Shown piece after piece: positions 34,857-42,749 of a stretch of 63,449 nt of DNA. Source of the DNA: JAJYTL01 sp046705265 (GTDB taxonomy: Bacteria > Pseudomonadota > Alphaproteobacteria > Ferrovibrionales > Ferrovibrionaceae). The notes under the pieces are model-generated. The model saw only the letters and a program-made list of their open reading frames with translations. It had not been told where the DNA came from and ran no database searches. How positions within the stretch are numbered: position 1 is the stretch's first letter; the number at the start of each line of letters is the position of its first letter. Made by a program: the position numbers and the translations under genes. The stretch covers positions 1 through 63,449 of the forward strand of contig JBJKQL010000052.1 of NCBI GenBank assembly GCA_046705265.1, given 5' to 3'.

Positions 34857-36422
34857 CTAGAATGTCGGCAGGATGATTTGCACCCGAAAGCCCCGTTCAG
34901 GGCGATTTTTTGCCAGCACCCGTCCGCCTAGCGCCGCAACGTTCCGCCGTACCAGCCAGAGCCCGATACCGAAATGCTGCTTGCCGGGGAGCCCGTTCTC
35001 GGCGCCAGCGCCAAGGTCGTGTGCAGAGCCGGGCCGACGTGAAAAATAACGATCAAAAATCTCATTGAGATGAGCCGGATCGACACCCGGTCCTTCGTCC
35101 TCGACCACAAGCTGCGCCGCGTGGCGGTACCGCTTCAGGGTAAGCCGCACGACACCCCCCGGCGGCGAAAAGCTAATGGCGTTGTCAAGCAGGTTCGAGA
35201 CCACCAACTCGAGCATTTCCTCGCCACCGCGGACGCGGACTTTAGCTTGGATGTCGTGGCGGAGAACTACGTTTCGCGCCTGAGCGGCACTGATCGAATC
35301 GGCCGTGAGTTGCTCAGCAAGGCGCGAGAGATCAATCTCGAACCGGGGCGGACTCACCGTCTCGGCGATGGCCTCGTCAACCCGACGTGCGGCATTTACT
35401 AGCCTGTCAAGCCGGTCGAGGGAGCGCGAGATCAGTTCGCAGGCGCGCAGCACCCGTTGATCACCGGTATCGACCGCACGTTTGAGTGGTTCAAGCGATT
35501 GTGCGATGACGGCGATCGGCCCCTTGAAAGCGTGCGCATTGGCTTCCGCCGCCGTGCGGATTGATTCCGCCGAATCCCTAAGCCGCGCCACCATCTGATC
35601 GAATTCCTGAGCGACCCCGGCAAGCTCCGGGACACGATTCCGGGCGGTAAAGGAATCGCCCTTGCCTCCGCCGGCCTCGATACGGCGCGCGAGATACGTG
35701 AAGTGCGCCAAGCTGCGCCAAACGCCGAAAAACAGCGAAAGCACGATCACCACCATAAATAGATAGACAATGGCGGCAATGCGAAGCTCCGGCGTCTGCC
35801 AATAGGGGCGGCCCAATGACGAGCCGAGGAACTGCATGCTGGGTTGAGAGGTCACCGCGACCCAGCATCCGGTCTTCAGGTTGATCGGGGTGACCGAGGT
35901 CAGAATCTCCTCCTGACCGGCCGGATTGGTGTAGCGGATTGCCACCGGGCCGCCGCCGTCGCAGGTATTCCGTAATTGATCGAAAATGCCGGTGCTTACC
36001 AGGTCGGTGCGCTCAGCCTCGAGATTTGCCGTTCCCATCGGCGGTGCCGAAGCGATGAAATAGAACGATTTCCGCCCAGAAACTCCATTCGGGCGCAACA
36101 GCAGACGAATCCGCGTTTGCCCAGTCGCGAGATCGGAAAGCAGGCTCTGAAGTTCGGGTACACTGTTGCCGGTGAAGTTCTTGAGCACGGGCCGCAACGC
36201 CACCGCGATCAGGTTGCCTTGGTCGCGAATGACACGCAAAAGAAGCGCCTGTTTGGCTTGATCCGCAGCCTGGAAATGATCATAGAGGATAAGCGGGACG
36301 GCGACGAAGATCCCGATCAATAGAGCGAGCTTTGCCGCCAGCGAGCGGAACAGCCGGAAACCTACCGGGGCGGAAGCACCGCCCTCATTGTTCGCGGCGC
36401 CAGCGGTACCCGAAGCCGGCAT
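34857..36422 (-). CDS. membrane sensor histidine kinase
   Basis: A 521-residue sensor kinase of the inner membrane. TM1 covers about residues 27-47 (LALLIGIFVAVPLILYD), a periplasmic sensor of about 165 residues follows, TM2 is about 215-236 (AAIVYLFMVVIVLSLFFGVW), then a HAMP-like linker. The phosphoacceptor is H297 in NAHAFKGPIAVIAQSLEPL, an unusual H-box (usual form HELRTPL). ATPase motifs are LVVSNLLDNAISFSPPGG, EDEGPGVDP and GIGLWLVRRN. The chosen ATG overlaps the regulator gene by 38 bases; the overlap implies translational coupling. The signal is unknown; layout resembles ChvG-type kinases. Confidence 0.87.
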   Translation of the reverse strand: MPASGTAGAANNEGGASAPVGFRLFRSLAAKLALLIGIFVAVPLILYDHFQAADQAKQALLLRVIRDQGNLIAVALRPVLKNFTGNSVPELQSLLSDLATGQTRIRLLLRPNGVSGRKSFYFIASAPPMGTANLEAERTDLVSTGIFDQLRNTCDGGGPVAIRYTNPAGQEEILTSVTPINLKTGCWVAVTSQPSMQFLGSSLGRPYWQTPELRIAAIVYLFMVVIVLSLFFGVWRSLAHFTYLARRIEAGGGKGDSFTARNRVPELAGVAQEFDQMVARLRDSAESIRTAAEANAHAFKGPIAVIAQSLEPLKRAVDTGDQRVLRACELISRSLDRLDRLVNAARRVDEAIAETVSPPRFEIDLSRLAEQLTADSISAAQARNVVLRHDIQAKVRVRGGEEMLELVVSNLLDNAISFSPPGGVVRLTLKRYRHAAQLVVEDEGPGVDPAHLNEIFDRYFSRRPGSAHDLGAGAENGLPGKQHFGIGLWLVRRNVAALGGRVLAKNRPERGFRVQIILPTF

Positions 36423-37143
36423 AATTTTCGATGCGGTTGAAATTGCCATCGATTTCGCTGAATTTTTGACGGATGCGCTTGATGAAAGTCCGGACGTTTG
36501 TACGGTAGCCCTCGCTGCCCGCACCGGCGGCGAAGTCCTTTCCGTGCACGATATCGTAGAGATCCCGATACGGAATATCGGTGCCGGCCTGCTCCGCTAG
36601 GCGGTGCACCATACGGAATTCGGTCAGCGTAAGATCGACCGGCTGCGACATCCAATAGGCACGGCTGCAATCGAGCCGGAGTTCGAGCTCGTCACGGCGG
36701 AACCATTTTCCCTCTTCGCCGGAATCCGCATAGTCGCTCTCAGCGTCGCCGTCGGCGCCGAGGCGGAGTTCGATGCGGCGAAGCAGAATCGTAAAGCTGC
36801 GCGATTTCTCGATGAAATCAATAGCCCCACCAGCTAGCGCGGCTTCCTCGTAGACCTGATCGCCGAGCGAGGTTAAAAAAATTACCGGCGCGCTTTGCGG
36901 CAACTTGCGAAGCCGTCGCAAGACCTCGATCCCGTTCATTTCCGGCATTTTCCAGTCGAGCAGGATGAGATCGGTCAGGCGGCCGCTCGCGACGGTATCG
37001 AGAAACGCCTGGCCGCTCGCGAAGTGGGCGACATCAAAGCCACTGTCGATCAGGTTTTGCCCGAGCGCTTCACGGAACAGCGGATCGTCGTCGATGAGAG
37101 CGATGGAAAAGCGCTTGCGTAGAACGGGTGAGGGTTCAGCCAT
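36385..37143 (-). CDS. OmpR-type response regulator
   Basis: A 252-residue DNA-binding regulator. The receiver domain has acidic D18-D20 (ALIDDDP), phosphoacceptor D63 (ILLDWKMPEMNG), the Thr in VIFLTSLGDQ and the Lys in DFIEKSRSF. A long acidic linker leads to a winged-helix domain (LTLTEFRMVHRLAEQAGTDI, RTFIKRIRQKFSEID, IENYAGFGYRWRR). It pairs with the overlapping downstream kinase. Its ATG (37143) overlaps the end of the upstream lipoprotein gene, so all three are one operon. A palindrome before the operon may be its own binding site. Confidence 0.9.
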   Translation of the reverse strand: MAEPSPVLRKRFSIALIDDDPLFREALGQNLIDSGFDVAHFASGQAFLDTVASGRLTDLILLDWKMPEMNGIEVLRRLRKLPQSAPVIFLTSLGDQVYEEAALAGGAIDFIEKSRSFTILLRRIELRLGADGDAESDYADSGEEGKWFRRDELELRLDCSRAYWMSQPVDLTLTEFRMVHRLAEQAGTDIPYRDLYDIVHGKDFAAGAGSEGYRTNVRTFIKRIRQKFSEIDGNFNRIENYAGFGYRWRREQ

Positions 37144-37570
37144 GGGCTTGTGCTCGGATATGTGCAAAGCAGGCTCCTCTTGCGGCACGGGAGGGATTCT
37201 TGGTATCGACGGTCACCGACAGCGCTTTCGGAGTTTCAGTCGCTAACTCCGGATAGAAAAAAATCCGCAGACTGCAGTTCTTGTTGCCATAGGCCCAGAC
37301 CATGGCGGGCGGCACATGGCTTACGTATTTCGGCCGGCCAACGATCAGTTCCGCCTGGTCCGGCCTCAGGCCAATAAGAATGCGGGGATCGAGGGCCATC
37401 GGATAAACGGGTTTCACTCGCGGTAATGTCTTCGGCGTTGGCACCGCGTGCACTTGAGCGGTTGCGAGATGCGCGTGTTCCACGGGGGCCGTTGGGTGCT
37501 GCAGCGCGCAGCTGCCAAGGGCGATACCCGCCAACGCCGACGCAAACCCCAGCAAGCGTTGCATTCTCAT
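37136..37570 (-). CDS. small lipoprotein upstream of the two-component system
   Basis: A 144-residue predicted lipoprotein: MRMQRLLGFASALAGIALGS then Cys (lipobox ALGSC). The mature part is His/Pro-rich (PTAPVEHAHLATAQVHAVPT) and ends with a compact domain (LDPRILIGLRPDQAELIVGR; NKNCSLRIFFYPELATE) that resembles the short SmpA/BamE-like repeat fold. Its stop overlaps the regulator start by 8 bases, which suggests it works with the kinase pair, perhaps as a periplasmic signal or output. I recognise no named family. Confidence 0.75.
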   Translation of the reverse strand: MRMQRLLGFASALAGIALGSCALQHPTAPVEHAHLATAQVHAVPTPKTLPRVKPVYPMALDPRILIGLRPDQAELIVGRPKYVSHVPPAMVWAYGNKNCSLRIFFYPELATETPKALSVTVDTKNPSRAARGACFAHIRAQAHG

Positions 37571-37650
37571 TGGGAAATGCCCCGGCTGTGACAGGCTCCA
37601 TATCCATGATCCTAGACTGGAACACCGTTTGCGACGAAGGCACAATTTTG

Positions 37651-37666
37651 GGTCACAACTGTGACC
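37651..37666 (-). promoter_or_regulatory. perfect palindrome before the lipoprotein-regulator-kinase operon
   Basis: GGTCACA-AC-TGTGACC is a perfect 7-bp dyad about 80 bases upstream of the operon's first ATG, and just before the end of the Sel1 protein gene. A near copy lies before the tiny lipoprotein gene. It is a good candidate operator for the operon's own response regulator; that link is inference. Confidence 0.55.
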
Positions 37667-37685
37667 TTCATGGTACTTCTTGGAC

Positions 37686-38657
37686 TTACCAAATGCCTTC
37701 AAAGGCCTGTTTCCTTTCGCTCTTAGGATGGTCGGCGCTGTTCTTGAGCTGTATCAGAAGCGTGCTGGTAAGATGTCCCGGACCATCCACGCCTCGGCTC
37801 GCTTCATAAGCAGCGATGGCGGCTGCGGTGTGCGGTCCGAATTTGCCGTCGATTTTGCCCGGATCGAACCCGAGGCGGGTAAGAACCACCTGTACGAACC
37901 GCACTGTTGCTCCATCGGCAAAGGTGTAGCGCCACATCGGGTGCCAAGCTCGGGCGCGGGCAATGGCACGCGCGCGGTCCGCCGCACCGAGCTTCGGCGT
38001 GAGCACACGAAGCGTGGTCTCGGCTGGTCCGTATTTGGCACGCGCCGCAAGCCACAGCCACTTATAGGCAGACTCTGCATCCTTCGGGAGTCCGAACCCT
38101 AGGGCATAGGACAGCCCAAGCATATACTCTCCAGCCACGTTGCCCTGCGCCGCCGCCTTGCCGTACCAGCGCGCGGCCCAAGCATCGTGTCGGTTGACGC
38201 TAAGGCTATCGCCACTTCCCGGGTCGCTGCCATTCGTAAAACCGAGGCCGACGAAATACTCCGCCTCCGCGTCACCGAGATTGGCGGAACGCCTTAGCCA
38301 GAAGTGCGCCTTTGCAGGATTACCGCCGACGCCGCGGCCTTCGGCATAAGCGATGCCGAGGTAATAGGCCGCGGCCGCGTTCCGCCGCATGGCCGCCCGT
38401 CGAAACCAACGGACGGCGACGGCGGCTTCAGTCGAAGTTTGCCAAGCCTTGAGGCCCCGTGCCAAGGCCTCTTCGGATGAAACCGGGGCGTTGGCGGCGG
38501 AAGCGTTGCCATCGTGCGGGTCGGAGGGCACGACCGCGGGCGAAGCCCGATCCGGCGTCTTTTGCAACGCGCAACCGCCAAGCCCGACAGCAAGCATGAG
38601 CGCCGCGGCCCAGGCCATGGGCCAGCGACGCAACGTCCCAGGCGTTCCGAATGGCAT
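37686..38657 (-). CDS. Sel1-repeat lipoprotein with peptidoglycan-binding domain
   Basis: A 323-residue envelope protein. The N-terminus (MPFGTPGTLRRWPMAWAAAL, then MLAVGLGGC) is a lipoprotein signal with Cys at the end. At least four Sel1-like repeats follow, such as AAYYLGIAYAEGRGVGGNPA and AEYFVGLGFTNGSDPGSGD. The C-terminus is a PG_binding_1 domain (VQVVLTRLGFDPGKIDGKFG, PHTAAAIAAYEASRGVDG). Sel1 proteins scaffold envelope signalling; here the neighbouring downstream genes encode a lipoprotein and a two-component system on the same strand. A GTG at 38690 is an alternative start. Confidence 0.82.
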   Translation of the reverse strand: MPFGTPGTLRRWPMAWAAALMLAVGLGGCALQKTPDRASPAVVPSDPHDGNASAANAPVSSEEALARGLKAWQTSTEAAVAVRWFRRAAMRRNAAAAYYLGIAYAEGRGVGGNPAKAHFWLRRSANLGDAEAEYFVGLGFTNGSDPGSGDSLSVNRHDAWAARWYGKAAAQGNVAGEYMLGLSYALGFGLPKDAESAYKWLWLAARAKYGPAETTLRVLTPKLGAADRARAIARARAWHPMWRYTFADGATVRFVQVVLTRLGFDPGKIDGKFGPHTAAAIAAYEASRGVDGPGHLTSTLLIQLKNSADHPKSERKQAFEGIW

Positions 38658-38896
38658 GTTGGGCACCCGGGTTTCGGACGCGCGGTTCACGCGGGTTGGC
38701 GCGCTCGATGGCGTTGCGCGCCAAACGCGTTAAAGCCCCGGATGCCGCCGCCCGGTTCGTCGCTTTTGTCTCGATTTAACATGCGCATGACACTTTTCCT
38801 TGCTCCCGTGGCGCGGTATGTTCCGCGCCTTGCTTCTTTGTCTTTGTCGCGGCGTCAACCGCCATCGGCGGATCGCCGCTTTCGCCTAAAAGCGGT

Positions 38897-39457
38897 TTAT
38901 CCACGCCATTCGCTGACGAAATCGGCGATTTTAGGTTCGGCGCGCGCCGACGGCAGCTGGACCGGTGTGCCGAGGTAAAGAAAACCAACGATATTATCGC
39001 TCGGCGACAGGCCGAGAGCGGCCTTCACCTCGGCATCGTAGGCGGGCCAGCCGGTTTTCCACATTCCGCCAAAGCCTAAGGCATGGGTGGCGAGCAGCAG
39101 ATTTTCGGCTGCGGCGCCAGTGGCAACGATTTGCTCGAGTTCCGGTACCTTGGCCGCTTCGCGTCGTTGCGCTACCGCGACGACGATCAACGGCGCCCGC
39201 AGCGGCTTTTTCCGTTCCTTTTGGACCAGAGGTTCAGGTGCCCCGGGCTCACGCCGGTTGAACGCGTGAGCAAAGACGTCGCCCAATCGCTCGCGCGCTG
39301 CGCCGCGCACCAGAAGGAAACGCCAGGGCCTGAGCCGTCCATGGTCAGGCGCGCTCATTGCCGCAGTGAGAATGCGGTCAAGCATCACTCCCTCGGGCGC
39401 CGGGTCCCCAAGAACGGGACACGAGACGCGCGACAACAATGACTCCAAAGCCTCCAT
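38897..39457 (-). CDS. nitroreductase-family protein (YdjA-like)
   Basis: A 186-residue FMN-dependent oxidoreductase of the small YdjA type. Features are APDHGRLRPWRFLLVRGAAR near residue 40 (FMN-contact region), APLIVVAVAQRREAAKVPEL, and GAAAENLLLATHALGFGGMW with ending NIVGFLYLGTPVQLP. The substrate is unknown. The start has GGAGGG right before the ATG; the frame upstream to 39529 is not homologous. It lies upstream of the Sel1 gene on the same strand after a 239-base gap. Confidence 0.87.
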   Translation of the reverse strand: MEALESLLSRVSCPVLGDPAPEGVMLDRILTAAMSAPDHGRLRPWRFLLVRGAARERLGDVFAHAFNRREPGAPEPLVQKERKKPLRAPLIVVAVAQRREAAKVPELEQIVATGAAAENLLLATHALGFGGMWKTGWPAYDAEVKAALGLSPSDNIVGFLYLGTPVQLPSARAEPKIADFVSEWRG

Positions 39458-39699
39458 TGGCCCTCCACGTCCGCAATGTATTTTGAGTGGGCGAGGTGAC
39501 CTTCGCATGACAAGGGCTCCTGCCGTCATTAGTATCGCGCATTTCCCGGAAAATGGAAACGAGCGAAGATAAGTTGCACATCGTCACTGATGCGCGATCA
39601 ACAATGGTATCAGTAACCTGTCCGTCGCCGCAGCCGGGGCATTCGGCCTAGTTGTCGCCGCCGCGGTTCCTGCTAAATTGGCGGCTGATCGGCGTCATA

Positions 39700-39722
39700 A
39701 GGAATTCTTAACTAGAATTCCT
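39700..39722 (+). promoter_or_regulatory. perfect inverted repeat before the SDR gene
   Basis: AGGAATTC-N7-GAATTCCT is a perfect 8-bp dyad 25 bases upstream of the SDR start codon, in an AT-rich stretch of the 290-base gap (39458-39747). The position suits an operator. No regulator gene is adjacent. Confidence 0.45.
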
Positions 39723-39747
39723 AACGAATTGTTAAAGGGAGAGAACC

Positions 39748-40509
39748 GTGGCAGGACGGGTTTCGGGTAAGGTTGCCTTGGTCACCGGTGGGGCATCGGG
39801 TCTCGGGCGTGCCTCCGCGATCCTGCTGGCCAAGGAAGGCGCGAAAGTCGTGGTCAGCGATATCGCTGAGGCAGGGGGCAGGGCGGTGGCCGCCGAAATT
39901 GGCGGGACGGCCCGTTTTGTTCACCACGACGTGACAAAAGAAACGGACTGGCGCGCCGCGGTCGATGCCGCCGTCGCGGCCTTTGGCGGGCTCCATATCC
40001 TGGTCAACAGCGCGGGTATCGGCCTGACCAAGGATGTCGAGCAGATTACCCTCGACGAATGGCATCATGTCCATGCCGTCGATCTCGATAGCGTCTTCCT
40101 TGGCTGTAAATACGCCATTCCGGCGATCCGCAAGAGCGGAGGCGGTTCGATCGTCAATATTTCTTCGATTGCCGGTATTATCGGTGGCGCCAATATGGCG
40201 GCCTATAATTCGGCCAAGGCAGGGGTGCGCCTCCTGACCAAGTCCGTGGCGCTTCATTGCGCCAAGAACGGCGGCAACATCCGTTGCAATTCGGTTCATC
40301 CGACCTTCATCGATACCCCGATTCTTGATCCCTTGAAGGCGGCGATCGGTACCGAGCGAGCGCTCGAGAAATTCGGCCGGCAAATCCCCTTGGGCCGGGT
40401 TGGCGAGCCGAATGACGTGGCTTACGGAGTCCTGTACCTCGCGTCGGACGAGGCGAAATTCATCACAGGCGCCGAGCTCGTCATCGACGGCGGCATCAGT
40501 GCCCGCTGA
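39748..40509 (+). CDS. short-chain dehydrogenase/reductase
   Basis: A 253-residue classical SDR. Cofactor motif TGGASGLG (residues 13-20), a conserved acidic residue after beta-2 (VVVSDIAEAGG, so NAD(H) is likely), NSAG, catalytic Ser in NISSIAGIIGG and YxxxK in AAYNSAKAG. It is similar to cyclohexanol and 3-hydroxysteroid dehydrogenases; the substrate cannot be assigned. It starts at GTG 39748 with GGGAGAG upstream and converges on the thiolase gene. Confidence 0.85.
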   Translation: MAGRVSGKVALVTGGASGLGRASAILLAKEGAKVVVSDIAEAGGRAVAAEIGGTARFVHHDVTKETDWRAAVDAAVAAFGGLHILVNSAGIGLTKDVEQITLDEWHHVHAVDLDSVFLGCKYAIPAIRKSGGGSIVNISSIAGIIGGANMAAYNSAKAGVRLLTKSVALHCAKNGGNIRCNSVHPTFIDTPILDPLKAAIGTERALEKFGRQIPLGRVGEPNDVAYGVLYLASDEAKFITGAELVIDGGISAR

Positions 40510-40542
40510 ACGCCGGCTCATCTGCCGGCGCTGTTCCCCGGA

Positions 40543-41748
40543 TTAGGAGGCCGCTTCCAGCGCCAGCGCAACGCCCTGGCCGACGCCGACGCACATCGTG
40601 GCGAGCGCCCGCTTCACGCCCCTCTTTTGCATCTCAAGCGCGGCTGTGCCGGCGATGCGGGCCCCCGAGGCGCCAAGGGGATGGCCGAGCGCAATCGCGC
40701 CCCCGTTCGGATTGAGATAATCCGCATCAGTGGCGATGCCGAGTTCCCGCACCACCGCGAGGGCCTGGGCAGCAAAGGCTTCGTTAAGTTCGAAGACATC
40801 GAAATCGGCGACCTTCAAGCCGGTGCGGGCAAGAAGGCGGCGTACCGCAGGATCGGGCCCCATGCCCATGACCCGCGGTTCGACTCCTGCCGAAGCAGCG
40901 GCCGTGATGCGGGCGATCGGCGCCAGGCCATATTTTGTCATCGCCGTTTCCGAAGCGATGAGCAGCGCCGCGGCGCCGTCGTTCACACCCGAGGCATTGC
41001 CCGCGGTCACCGATCCGCCATTTCTAAAAGGCGTCGGCAGTTTGGCCAGTTGCTCCAAGGTCGTGCCGGGTCGTGGGTGCTCGTCCTTGTCAACGATGAT
41101 TGCAGCTCCCTTTCGTTGCGGGATGGTGACCGTCGCGATTTCCTCGGATAGGCGGCCATTGGCTTGCGCGGCGGCAGCCCGATCCTGACTCCGCAACGCG
41201 AAGGCATCCTGGTCGCTGCGGCTGATCTGATAGGCTTCGGCGACGTTTTCCGCCGTCTCCGGCATGGAATCGGTGCCATATTGCTTTTTCATCAATGGAT
41301 TGACGAAACGCCAGCCGATGGTGGTATCGAAAATTTCGCAGTGGCGCGAGAAGGGTTGCTCCGCCTTGCCCATCACGAACGGCGCCCGCGACATCGATTC
41401 AACACCGCCGGCAATGACAAGATCGGCCTCTCTGGTCTTGATCGTGCGGGCGGCAAAGCCGATGGCATCGAGTCCGGAAGCACAAAGCCGGTTGATCGTG
41501 GCGCCGGGAACGCTTGGCGGAAGTCCGGCCAAGAGCAGGGCCATGCGAGCGATGTTTCGATTGTCTTCGCCTGCCTGGTTGGCACAGCCCATGATCACCT
41601 CGTCGATGGCGGCGGCATCGATTTTTGGGTGACGCGCCAATAGCGTCCGGATCGGGACCGCAGCCAAATCGTCGGGGCGGACCGGCGCCAAAGCGCCGCC
41701 GTAACGCCCGAAGGGAGTGCGAATGAAATCAACGATATAGGCATCCAT
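40543..41748 (-). CDS. pcaF: acetyl-CoA acyltransferase, 3-oxoadipyl-CoA thiolase type
   Basis: A degradative thiolase of 401 residues. Nucleophile Cys89 (NRLCASGLDA), NEAFAAQA, GHPLGASGAR, and the second Cys in MCVGVGQGVALALE. The N-terminal RTPFGRYGGALAPVRPDDLA and the insert NPLMKKQYGTDSMPETAEN match 3-oxoadipyl-CoA thiolase (PcaF/PaaJ). No other beta-ketoadipate or phenylacetate genes are nearby, so a general beta-oxidation role is possible. GAAGGAG precedes the ATG. Confidence 0.85.
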   Translation of the reverse strand: MDAYIVDFIRTPFGRYGGALAPVRPDDLAAVPIRTLLARHPKIDAAAIDEVIMGCANQAGEDNRNIARMALLLAGLPPSVPGATINRLCASGLDAIGFAARTIKTREADLVIAGGVESMSRAPFVMGKAEQPFSRHCEIFDTTIGWRFVNPLMKKQYGTDSMPETAENVAEAYQISRSDQDAFALRSQDRAAAAQANGRLSEEIATVTIPQRKGAAIIVDKDEHPRPGTTLEQLAKLPTPFRNGGSVTAGNASGVNDGAAALLIASETAMTKYGLAPIARITAAASAGVEPRVMGMGPDPAVRRLLARTGLKVADFDVFELNEAFAAQALAVVRELGIATDADYLNPNGGAIALGHPLGASGARIAGTAALEMQKRGVKRALATMCVGVGQGVALALEAAS

Positions 41749-42197
41749 GGATCCGTCTCCTTCGATCCAGCCCTCAAACCAGCCTGGGGCCGGCCGCGCA
41801 TCGGCTTCATGCCGGTCCTCGGCGCTGCCGAGCTATGCGCGATAATGTGCGCTTCGACAAGAGCCCCGCGCGATTTTCTCCGTATTTTTGCGTCCGGAGG
41901 CCAAGCGGAAAAACGGCCGCCCAGGATCACGGGGCGAAAGCCACGATGTTCATATGGTTTCCCTTTGAATTAGCGCTCGTGCCGAGCCCACCAAATGGGC
42001 GAACGCCAAACAACGTGATTTTAAGGTTATCGCTCCGTATCGCGCAACCCAGCGTCGCACATCTCGAAGAGTAAAAAGATCATGTATTATATAGAGTTAT
42101 TGGCATGATATTCGCGCGGGGCAGGCATCTAAAAATGTACATAGTCTATTAAATCCCCAACGATTATATCACGCGGCGATAATAACCCGAGGTTCCT
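41749..42197. other. 449-base intergenic region with a candidate MarR operator
   Basis: No gene is seen. The part from 42060 to 42180 is AT-rich and should hold the efflux-operon promoter. An imperfect dyad, TATC-N7-GATA (42167-42181), ends 16 bases before the marR-type start codon, a usual place for a MarR operator; TGTACA occurs at 42136-42141. Confidence 0.4.
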
Positions 42198-42749
42198 ATG
42201 TCCGAATCGCTTGATCGTAGCTTTGGTTTCGCGGTTCACGATGTTTCCCGCCTGATGCGCAAGGTCTTCGACAAACGTGTCCGCGCTCTCGGCCTGACAC
42301 GTGCTCAGTGGCGGGTAATTTCCTTTCTGCGCCGTTACCAAGGCCCCAATCAGGTCTTTCTCGCCGATGTGCTGGAAATGCAGACGGCGCCTCTCGGCCG
42401 ACTCCTGGATCGGCTTGAGGTCACCGGCTGGATCGAGCGGCGTCCGGATCCGCGCGATCGGCGGGCAAAGCAGATTTTTCTGACCCCGCGGGCCGCGCCG
42501 GTGATCGAGGCAATTACCAGAGCCGCAGAGCGCACGAAGACTGATGCGCTTGCCGGCTTGAGTCGCGCGGAACAGGAAGACCTGATCGATACGATGCTGA
42601 AAATCAAGGCTAACTTGATGACCTGCTTGGCATCTGGTGCGGTCGCGCAAGGCGCGGTAACCCGCTCGGAAATCCCGATGCATTTCACCGCAGTCCGAAC
42701 CGTAACTAAAGATCAGGCCGCCTCTCAAGAATCCTCGGAAGTCACATGA
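42198..42749 (+). CDS. MarR-family transcriptional regulator
   Basis: A 183-residue winged-helix regulator: RVRALGLTRAQWRVISFLRR, recognition region FLADVLEMQTAPLGRLLDRL, and the wing with ERRPDPRDRRAKQIFLTPRA. MarR proteins repress efflux operons and are released by small ligands. The stop overlaps the ATG of the next gene (ATGA), so it is the first gene of a MarR-EmrA-EmrB operon and probably regulates it. The C-terminal about 30 residues extend past the usual fold. Confidence 0.92.
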   Translation: MSESLDRSFGFAVHDVSRLMRKVFDKRVRALGLTRAQWRVISFLRRYQGPNQVFLADVLEMQTAPLGRLLDRLEVTGWIERRPDPRDRRAKQIFLTPRAAPVIEAITRAAERTKTDALAGLSRAEQEDLIDTMLKIKANLMTCLASGAVAQGAVTRSEIPMHFTAVRTVTKDQAASQESSEVT

